Position numbers and translations under genes: made by a program. From positions 1 through 19,647 of the forward strand of contig JBBQUN010000066.1 of the NCBI GenBank assembly GCA_038212405.1: 19,647 bases of DNA, in the 5' to 3' direction. Under the pieces are notes generated by a model. The model searched no databases, was not told the origin of the DNA, and saw only the letters and a list, made by a program, of their open reading frames with translations. Source of the DNA: JBBQUN01 sp038212405 (lineage in GTDB: Bacteria > Actinomycetota > Acidimicrobiia > Acidimicrobiales > SZUA-35). Below are positions 13,661-19,647 of the stretch, one piece after another (the first letter of the stretch is position 1; the number at the start of each line of letters is the position of its first letter).

Positions 13661-15540
13661 CGGTACATCGACTCCACGAGATCATGGAAGGACTCGCCAA
13701 CGGCGGAGCGCTTCAGTTTCTGGGTTGCGGTGAGATCGCCATCTTCGTGATCGAGTTCCTTGGGCAACAGGCGATAGGCCTTGATCCCCTCGACGCGAGC
13801 GAACTTCTCGTTCGTTCGAACGACTTCGGCGTCGATCAACTTGATGACCTCTTCCTTCTCGGTGAGATCTCGATAGGTGGTGTAGGCGAGTCCCTTGCCA
13901 AGGGCCCAGTTCCCGACCGTCTCGAGCTCGATGCCGATCAAGGCAGTGAGATATTTGCGACCGTCGCCGATCACCATGGCCTCACTGATGTAGGGCGAGG
14001 TCTTGAGCGTGTTCTCGATCTCCGACGGTGAAATGTTCTTGCCACCGGAGGTGATGATGATGTGCTTGATGCGATCGACGATCTTGATGTGGGTGCCGGC
14101 GACCCACTCGCCGACATCGCCGGTCTTCAACCAACCGTCAGCGGTCATGGTCTCGGCCGTCTGCTCGGGCTTGCCCCAGTAGCCGGCGAAGTTCGCCGGA
14201 TGCTTTGTCTGGATCTCGCCGGTCTCGGCGTCGATTCGCACACCGTCCTTGATCGAGGGATACGGCTCGCCGACGGTGCCGAGGATGACTCGGCCCGAGA
14301 AGTTCGAGGTGGCAACGGCGGTGTTCTCGGTCTGGCCGTAGAGCTCGAAGACGTCGAGGCCGATGCCCTGGAAGAACTCGAGGACTTCCGGAGCGATCGG
14401 GGCAGCACCGGAGCCGGCGTAACGCACCTTGCGCAGGCCCAAACGATCGCGCAGTGCCCGGAAGACGAACACGTACCCAAAGGCATACGCCAGTCGAGTG
14501 GCCGGCGTCCAGGCACCCTGGTTGGCCGTTCGCTTGCGACCGATCCAGCCGGCGAGCTTCATGAACCGGGTGAAGACGAACTTCTTCATTCGGCTGGCGT
14601 CATTGCCTTTGATGATGACGCTGGCGTGCAGCTTCTCCCAGATGCGAGGGACGGCGAAGAACAATGTTGGTTGGACTTCGCGCAGGTTCGTGTTGACCGA
14701 GCCGACACCCTCGGCGAAGTTCAGCTTGGCCGAGTAGGCAACCATGTGCCAGGTCGAGAAGATGCGCTCGGCGATGTGGCACAGCGGAAGGTAGGTGAGG
14801 ATCTCGTCGTCGGCGTTCGGCAACTTGCCACCGGTGATTCGCTCCGGCGTGCTGATGATCGTGTCGATACCGAAGTTGGCATTGGCATTGGTGAGCATCG
14901 CCCCCTTCGGCGGACCGGTGGTTCCCGAGGTGTAGACGAGCGTCATGATGTCGTCGGCCTCGGCTGCTGCCATGCGATCGGTCACGGCGCTCGGGTTTGC
15001 CGAGCGATGCTGACGACCGAGTTCGAGGAAGTCCTTCCAGTCGATCAGCCGTGGGTCGTCGTAGCTGCGAATACCGCGTTCCTCGATGTAGATGATGCGC
15101 TCGAGCAACGGAAAAGCGTCGGCCGGTGAGTCTTCGAGGATCTTGTCGACCTGTTCCTGGTCTTCGGCCAGGATGATCTTCGCCCCGCAATCGTTGAGGG
15201 TGTATTCGACCTCGGCCGCAGGGTTCGTGGGGTACAGCCCAACCGTGACCCCTCGAATCGCGACCGTGGCAAGATCGAGCACCACCCATTCCGGGCGGTC
15301 TTCGGCATGGATGGCAATGCGGTCACCGACACCGGCGCCCATGGCCAAGAGCCCGTGAGCGGCGTCGAGCACCGTCTCCCAGGTGTGAGCCCAGGTCCAT
15401 TCATTCCAGATTCCGAGGTCCTTGTGTCGCATGGCAACATTGCTCGGGCTGGTCCGAGCCCATTCGGCGGCTCGTGAGGCAACGGTGGAATACCCGGCCG
15501 CGGCGTGGCGGGACGTGGATGCTGGTGCCGTGACGGCCAT
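13657..15540 (-). CDS. AMP-forming acyl-CoA synthetase (long-chain/FAA1 type)
   Basis: 627-residue AMP-forming ligase that activates a carboxylic acid to its CoA thioester. Seen: phosphate loop YTSGTTGPPKG (203-213), LPLCHIAER, VPRIWEKLH, AGSGAAPIAPEVLEFF, ELYGQTEN, GWLKTGDVGEW, then ITSGGKNISPSEIEN and the C-terminal LTATQKLKRSAV with the catalytic Lys. These are the marks of the COG1022/FadD-like group, and the length fits. It is the first gene of the operon and is ATGA-coupled to livH. Start ATG 15540 has AAGGGGA about 5 nt upstream. The substrate could be a fatty acid or an aromatic acid; coupling with a Liv-type importer favours an imported acid, which is inference. It is distinct from PaaK. 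Confidence 0.93.
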   Translation of the reverse strand: MAVTAPASTSRHAAAGYSTVASRAAEWARTSPSNVAMRHKDLGIWNEWTWAHTWETVLDAAHGLLAMGAGVGDRIAIHAEDRPEWVVLDLATVAIRGVTVGLYPTNPAAEVEYTLNDCGAKIILAEDQEQVDKILEDSPADAFPLLERIIYIEERGIRSYDDPRLIDWKDFLELGRQHRSANPSAVTDRMAAAEADDIMTLVYTSGTTGPPKGAMLTNANANFGIDTIISTPERITGGKLPNADDEILTYLPLCHIAERIFSTWHMVAYSAKLNFAEGVGSVNTNLREVQPTLFFAVPRIWEKLHASVIIKGNDASRMKKFVFTRFMKLAGWIGRKRTANQGAWTPATRLAYAFGYVFVFRALRDRLGLRKVRYAGSGAAPIAPEVLEFFQGIGLDVFELYGQTENTAVATSNFSGRVILGTVGEPYPSIKDGVRIDAETGEIQTKHPANFAGYWGKPEQTAETMTADGWLKTGDVGEWVAGTHIKIVDRIKHIIITSGGKNISPSEIENTLKTSPYISEAMVIGDGRKYLTALIGIELETVGNWALGKGLAYTTYRDLTEKEEVIKLIDAEVVRTNEKFARVEGIKAYRLLPKELDHEDGDLTATQKLKRSAVGESFHDLVESMYR

Positions 15541-15620
15541 GTGGTCCCCTTGTCGGTGTCGAGGTCTGTCGCTGTCGGGTCACACCGGGTCGATCCCGTT
15601 GCTCCGAACAACAGGGGCGA

Positions 15621-15649
15621 ACCATAGTGAGACGACGGTCACAGATCAA
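15621..15649 (-). promoter_or_regulatory. Promoter of the acyl-CoA synthetase-liv operon
   Basis: On the minus strand TTGATC (15649-15644), a 17-nt spacer and TATGGT (15626-15621) form a good housekeeping-type promoter. The expected start point near 15614 leaves a leader of about 75 nt before ATG 15540. No other strong promoter is evident in this 205-bp gap. Confidence 0.55.
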
Positions 15650-15667
15650 CTACTATCGCGAAGGCCT

Positions 15668-15690
15668 TCACGATCGACACGCAATCGTGA
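15668..15690. promoter_or_regulatory. Inverted repeat upstream of the synthetase-liv promoter (candidate operator)
   Basis: TCACGAT-N9-ATCGTGA is a perfect 7-bp inverted repeat. Its near edge is 19 bp upstream of the -35 box, a position that would suit an activator or an upstream operator. It also lies about 55 bp after the stop of the hydroxyacid dehydrogenase gene and could form a short hairpin in that transcript. Confidence 0.35.
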
Positions 15691-15745
15691 CACTTCGACT
15701 CCTGCGGCGAGGGCCTCCACGACCATGAGCGAGGTCGGCGAATCC

Positions 15746-16744
15746 TCAGTAGCCAGCCTCGACATCGACCTCGCCTGCCAATTCGGTGCTGGCAGCGAAC
15801 CGGCGGACGTTGTCGGTGACGTGATCCGCCAACAGCGGAATCCCCATTTCGGGCGTGTTCCCGACATGGGGAGTGATGATGATCCGAGGCTCCGACCAAA
15901 GGGCGTGCCCCTCGGGTAACGGCTCGGGATCGGTGACATCGAGGCCCGCTCCCCCAATGGATCCGCTTCGCACGGCTTCCAGGAGTGCGAGGGTGTCGAT
16001 GTGGCCGCCTCGAGCGACGTTGACGATCCACGCCGATGGCTTCATCGCTTCGAGCTCTGGGGAACCAATCACGCCGCGCGTTTCGTCGGTCAATGCCAGA
16101 GCGAGCACCACGAGGTCGGCGGTTGCGAGCACCTCGAGGCGTTCGTCGAGCGTGACGACTCGGTTGGCCCCAACGACAGGGTCGGCCTGGCGTCGCACCA
16201 CGGTGATCCGACAGCCAAAGGGTTCGAGCATGGGGATCAGCGCCTCGGTGATCCCACCGGCACCGAAGATCACGACGTTCGCGCCAACGAGATTGGTGCC
16301 CTGGGGCGCTGACCATGTGTTCGCCCGTGCGTAGCTGGCGAGCCCGCGCATGCCGGCCAGTCCCAGCATCAACGCATGTTCGGCGACGGGGGTCGCATAG
16401 ACGCCTTTGGCTGCGGTCCACACTCGGCGATCGCCGTTGGCGTTGTGGGTGTCGAGGAACGGCACGAAGGGTTCGATTCCTGCGAACGGCAGTCCGATCC
16501 AGCGGACCCCGGGGCCGTTGGCGATGACGGCAGGAAACGACGCAGCAGCGTGGGCGTCAGCCCAGACCAACGCCTCGGCTTCGTCGATGGAAACGACCTC
16601 GCCGCCACCATTGGTGACGGCGAGTTCGAGGGAGTCGAAGCGTCCACTCTTTGGCTCGACCGCCACTTTGGGTGGCGAGCCGTGAGTGACGGTCGAGGGG
16701 ATGGCGTTCGAATGAGCGGTGTTCGAGAGAGGAGGCGTGTTCAC
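15746..16744 (-). CDS. D-isomer specific 2-hydroxyacid dehydrogenase, NAD-binding
   Basis: 332-residue oxidoreductase interconverting a 2-oxoacid and a D-2-hydroxyacid with NAD(P)H. Seen: an N-terminal half with KGVYATPVAEHALML (113-127), and a Rossmann loop VVIFGAGGITEAL (157-169), where the usual third Gly is Thr. The catalytic Arg245 (NVARGG), Glu274 (DVTDPEPLP) and His293 (ITPHVGN) are all intact. The frame is open back to 16939, but that stretch lies inside the upstream membrane-protein gene. The GTG at 16744 starts 19 nt after that gene's stop and is preferred; a later GTG at KVAVEP (residue 27) is an alternative. The substrate is unknown. It is probably co-transcribed with the MMPL-like gene. 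Confidence 0.88.
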   Translation of the reverse strand: MNTPPLSNTAHSNAIPSTVTHGSPPKVAVEPKSGRFDSLELAVTNGGGEVVSIDEAEALVWADAHAAASFPAVIANGPGVRWIGLPFAGIEPFVPFLDTHNANGDRRVWTAAKGVYATPVAEHALMLGLAGMRGLASYARANTWSAPQGTNLVGANVVIFGAGGITEALIPMLEPFGCRITVVRRQADPVVGANRVVTLDERLEVLATADLVVLALALTDETRGVIGSPELEAMKPSAWIVNVARGGHIDTLALLEAVRSGSIGGAGLDVTDPEPLPEGHALWSEPRIIITPHVGNTPEMGIPLLADHVTDNVRRFAASTELAGEVDVEAGY

Positions 16745-16763
16745 CCTCGCATCTCTAGCGCTT

Positions 16764-19526
16764 TCAGACGGTGAGTGCGACTGCTGATGGAAGCACCGGC
16801 AGCGCGGCGACGATCGGGTCGGCAGCAGTTCCGAGATCCACGGCTTCGGCGATGCGATAGCGGCCGGAGGGATCCTGTGCGAGCCAGAGCATTCCTTCTC
16901 GACGCTCGGGGCGGCGGACGCCGAGAAGGCGGCCGTCACGATCCATCAAACGGCGCTCGGGATGGTCGACCGTGATGGCGATCGTGACCGGCGAGGACGA
17001 GTCGACCGCTTGGACCTTGACCAGGCGCGGACCCTTGCCAACCACTCGGAAGCCGTTGGTGCGCAGTGCCATGTTGTGTTCGATCAGCTCGTTGAAGACA
17101 GGCGTGTCTTCGACGAACACCGTCGAGAGCTCTGCGTTTGCCGGATCGTTCTGGAAGCTGAACTCCGCTCGTAGCAATCCCTGGACGATGCGTCGCCATT
17201 GCGGGTCGATCAGTGGGCGGATCTCGCCAAGCGCAGAGTCGTCGTCGAGACGATCGGTTGAACGACGGTTGGGGAACACGGCAGAACCTCCATTGGAGTC
17301 CACGATCTGAGTGGTACTGATTCCATCGGACGCCGACGTCTGGACGTGAGCGTTTTCAAGAGTGGACCCAGCCGCCGCAGCATGTCCGGCGCCGGCCGCG
17401 AGGCTGGAGGCTGGCGCCGTTGCGCCGGCGCCGAGCACGAGGGCCTCGGCTCCGGGGCGTCGTGTGGCTTCGGCATCGAGGAACGAAACGTAGAAGAGGC
17501 GCTCGCCAAGCAGGGCCGGGCGCAAGAGCCATGTGCCGATCAGCAACTCCACGATCATCACCGCAGCAAGACCGATGCCGAGCCTGCGAGCGATCTCGAG
17601 ATCGCTGGCCAACAGGCCCATGCCACAAACGGCCACCACGGCCATGCCGATGACGGCAGCCCGACCTTCGGAGCGCAATGCAGCACTCATGCGCTCCTCG
17701 GCGATGTCGCCGTGGTCGAAGCCGGACTGCTCGGCCGATGCCATGGCGGCCGGGTCGAACGCAATGACAGCGTCGATGCTCGATCCCTGCAAGGCGAGGC
17801 GGCGAAGCACACCGAGCTCGAAGAGCCCAGCGCCGAGTGAGACCACGAGGGCAACGATCTGGAGCTCGCTCATCGAGGCATCGCCGACGACGATGCTGTA
17901 CACACCGAGTGCTCCACCGACGCCGACGAGGCGCATGACGGCAACGATTGCTGCGGTCCGACGGGAGCCAACGATGACAAAGGCTGCGATCGCTCCGCCA
18001 AAGGCGAGTGCGCCAACGAGGAGGATCAACAGACCCGACCCGGCGCCGGCAGCACGAGCTGCATCGGTCGGCACGCCAGAGAGGGTGATGTCGAGGTCGG
18101 GGACGTCGACGCTGCGCACCATCTGATCGAGTTCGCGAGCGCTGAGCGACCGAGCAGCGACGCTCGGGGTCACGACGGCGAGCACGTCGTCTTCCTGGAC
18201 GAACCGATCAGCTTGGGCGGCGACGACGAGCGTTCCGTCGACGTATCGGCCTGACGCACTCTCGACCCAACCAACGCTCGGCATCGCCGAGACGGCTCTG
18301 GCCCATGCCGAGAGCTGCTCTGGTCGCACGACGCCATCGGTGCTGCCAATGGTCGCCAGCAGCGCCGAGGTCGGATCACCACCGGTTGCTCGCAGCGTTT
18401 CGGCCACCGTTCGAGAGGTGACGCCCGACGGCAATGCAGACTCATCCAGCAGATCGCCGCTGGGCATGCGGGTGGCGAATGCCCCAAGGCAGAGCAGGAA
18501 GACCCCGAAGCCGGCGAGGATCGGAGTCGGAACGTCGCGACCGTCGGGAAGTTGCAGACGGAAGAGTCGGTACTCGTCCTCGTCGGGAACCTGCGGCAAC
18601 GTTGCGAGCATGGCCGGCAGCACCGCGAAGGTGACCACGGCGGCAACCGCAGTGCCGATGGCAACCCCGGTTGCCGGCGTGCGGGAAGCGCCGACGATCT
18701 CGAGCAGCATTGCGGCTCCGACGAGTCCACCGGCCAAGAGGCCGACTTCGGGCAGCAGGAGTCGAATGGCTGACCGGATCGACTCGGCCGGATCATCGCC
18801 CTGCGGATGCTTGAACCATTCGAGCAGCCGGAAGGCCAGCACCGAAGAAACAAGGACACCGGCAAGAACGGCGGGGACTCCAGTGGTGGCAAGCGAGCCG
18901 TCGAATCGGCCGACCGACTGTGCGCCGAGCAGGCCGGAGGAGAGTGTGGCCAACGCAACCGAGGCAGCAACGGCCAGTCCGTAGCGCCCGCCTACCGACG
19001 CCGTCACCATCACGGCAAGCAGAATCATCACGGGCGCAATGGCAACCAGGAGCGAACGGTTGAGTCGGTCGAGCACATCACGGTCAGCCACTGCACGCCC
19101 GCCAACGAGCGCTGGCGTTCCCGGCATCGTCGTGGCCACCGTGCTCGAGATCGTGGCGAGGAGTTCGCCATCGGCGGTGTCGTCGATCGAGACGTACACC
19201 GCCTGGCGACCATTGGCGATCGGCTCGGTCGCCACCGAGTGCACACCGTCGAGTTCACGAAGCGCCGGAAGCAAGTCCGTGCGAATCGACCGAGCAATGT
19301 CACCGGTGCCGTTTGCACCGACCAAGAGCGTCACATCGGGAAGGTCACCCGGCTCGACCCCCGACATGCCCAGCTGTTGCGTCGACATCATCGGTCGAGC
19401 GGTGCCAATCGAGGCCAGAGCCGTGCCGGCCAGCAGCAGGAACACGATCGAGGACGCAACGATGAGGGCGAAGCGCCGCAAATAGGCGGGACTCGCTGGA
19501 AAGGTCAAAACACGAGCTGGAGCCAC
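16764..19526 (-). CDS. MMPL/RND-like membrane protein with soluble C-terminal domain
   Basis: 920-residue protein. TM1 (19-41) is followed by an extracytoplasmic domain (42-155), a cluster of membrane segments (156-310), TM (334-352), a second extracytoplasmic domain (353-495) and another cluster (496-675). This is the duplicated RND plan of the MMPL family. At the places where MMPL proteins normally carry Asp-Tyr proton-relay pairs (TM4 and TM10), I read LVSSVLAF (225-232) and SLGAGLFEL (563-571), with no Asp. After the last membrane segment comes an Ala/Gly/Ser/Asp-rich linker (690-770). A soluble module of about 130 residues follows (775-900: WRRIVQGLLRAEFSF ... ERRLMDRDGRLLG ... GMLWLAQDPSGRY), weakly reminiscent of NTF2/Tim44-like domains. 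GTG 19526 has GAGG 7 nt upstream, and an in-frame stop lies just above. Cargo is unknown. Confidence 0.8.
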   Translation of the reverse strand: MAPARVLTFPASPAYLRRFALIVASSIVFLLLAGTALASIGTARPMMSTQQLGMSGVEPGDLPDVTLLVGANGTGDIARSIRTDLLPALRELDGVHSVATEPIANGRQAVYVSIDDTADGELLATISSTVATTMPGTPALVGGRAVADRDVLDRLNRSLLVAIAPVMILLAVMVTASVGGRYGLAVAASVALATLSSGLLGAQSVGRFDGSLATTGVPAVLAGVLVSSVLAFRLLEWFKHPQGDDPAESIRSAIRLLLPEVGLLAGGLVGAAMLLEIVGASRTPATGVAIGTAVAAVVTFAVLPAMLATLPQVPDEDEYRLFRLQLPDGRDVPTPILAGFGVFLLCLGAFATRMPSGDLLDESALPSGVTSRTVAETLRATGGDPTSALLATIGSTDGVVRPEQLSAWARAVSAMPSVGWVESASGRYVDGTLVVAAQADRFVQEDDVLAVVTPSVAARSLSARELDQMVRSVDVPDLDITLSGVPTDAARAAGAGSGLLILLVGALAFGGAIAAFVIVGSRRTAAIVAVMRLVGVGGALGVYSIVVGDASMSELQIVALVVSLGAGLFELGVLRRLALQGSSIDAVIAFDPAAMASAEQSGFDHGDIAEERMSAALRSEGRAAVIGMAVVAVCGMGLLASDLEIARRLGIGLAAVMIVELLIGTWLLRPALLGERLFYVSFLDAEATRRPGAEALVLGAGATAPASSLAAGAGHAAAAGSTLENAHVQTSASDGISTTQIVDSNGGSAVFPNRRSTDRLDDDSALGEIRPLIDPQWRRIVQGLLRAEFSFQNDPANAELSTVFVEDTPVFNELIEHNMALRTNGFRVVGKGPRLVKVQAVDSSSPVTIAITVDHPERRLMDRDGRLLGVRRPERREGMLWLAQDPSGRYRIAEAVDLGTAADPIVAALPVLPSAVALTV

Positions 19527-19647
19527 AAAACATCCTCATCGGCACCAACTCCGCCCGCTGGGTAGCGTAGTCGGCACGTTCCGTGGTGACGATCGACCAC
19601 CAGAAAAGACCATGCCACCAGGAGAAAGACTGCGGAGAGCGCTGGCG
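19527..19647 (-). promoter_or_regulatory. Upstream region of the MMPL-like gene with candidate promoter
   Basis: On the minus strand TCGTCA (19592-19587), a 17-nt spacer and TACGCT (19569-19564) resemble a promoter with a start point near 19557, about 30 nt before the GTG. The match to consensus is moderate (4 of 6 and 3 of 6). I see no supported gene on either strand in this stretch. Confidence 0.35.

Noticed and set aside
12890..15129. Plus-strand open frames of 286 and 355 codons opposite livH and the acyl-CoA synthetase
   Set aside because: Antisense shadows of clear genes; no motif and no promoter or Shine-Dalgarno on that strand.
18807..19565. 252-codon plus-strand frame opposite the MMPL-like gene
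   Set aside because: Composition is Arg/His/Gly/Asn-rich low complexity and it is fully antisense to a coherent membrane protein.
19612..19647. Possible plus-strand gene start (ATG at 19612) divergent from the MMPL-like gene
   Set aside because: Only 12 codons are visible, third positions are not GC-rich and the upstream purine stretch is a poor ribosome site.
1..19647. Mobile element or genomic island
   Set aside because: I see no transposase, integrase, tRNA, terminal inverted repeats or obvious change in codon style across the window.

Overview
The window looks like high-GC actinobacterial chromosome. The evidence is strongly G/C-biased third codon positions, ATGA-coupled gene ends, apparent leaderless starts, GTG/TTG starts and an acidic-linker lipoprotein. 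The left edge also carries the first codons of a nickel superoxide dismutase, an enzyme common in actinobacteria. A marine or freshwater Acidimicrobiia-type organism is my best guess, but this is an inference and not a demonstrated identity. I see no rRNA, tRNA, insertion sequence, phage gene or CRISPR array.

Layout. (1) Positions 1-112, minus: the 5' end of sodN, cut by the window edge. (2) Positions 205-5364, plus: a phenylacetate-degradation cluster in the order paaI, marR-type regulator, paaK, paaA, paaD, paaB, paaC. paaA-D-B-C are joined by ATGA overlaps. The reductase paaE and the later pathway genes (paaG, paaZ, paaJ and others) are not in view. paaI and paaK both appear to be transcribed from promoters whose start point falls on the ATG. 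(3) Positions 5481-8057, minus: a membrane-anchored PAS-GGDEF-EAL protein of c-di-GMP metabolism. A 52-bp copy of the region around its 3' end lies in the convergent gap beside paaC. (4) Positions 8092-15540, minus: an operon for an AMP-forming acyl-CoA synthetase and a complete Liv-type (HAAT) ABC importer, transcribed in the order synthetase, livH, livM, livK, livF, livG. A 28-bp perfect palindrome separates livK from livF. (5) Positions 15746-19526, minus: an MMPL/RND-like membrane protein with an unusual soluble C-terminal region, followed by a D-2-hydroxyacid dehydrogenase. Positions 19527-19647 hold a candidate promoter for that pair and nothing else I can support.

How the genes may work together. 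PaaK activates phenylacetate to phenylacetyl-CoA. PaaA/PaaC with PaaB form the ring-1,2-epoxidase, PaaD supports its metal/Fe-S assembly, and PaaI hydrolyses dead-end CoA esters. The MarR protein is the obvious local regulator. The Liv-type importer with its acyl-CoA synthetase may feed an aromatic or other carboxylic acid into CoA-ester metabolism. The link to phenylacetate rests on proximity and on my memory of similar clusters elsewhere, so it remains a hypothesis.

The most distinctive sequence features are three short tandem repeats inside the paa cluster (16 bp x3 before the paaK promoter, 15 bp x5 in paaK, 15 bp x5 in paaB), the A-D-B-C gene order without paaE, and an MMPL-like protein that seems to lack both proton-relay Asp-Tyr pairs.
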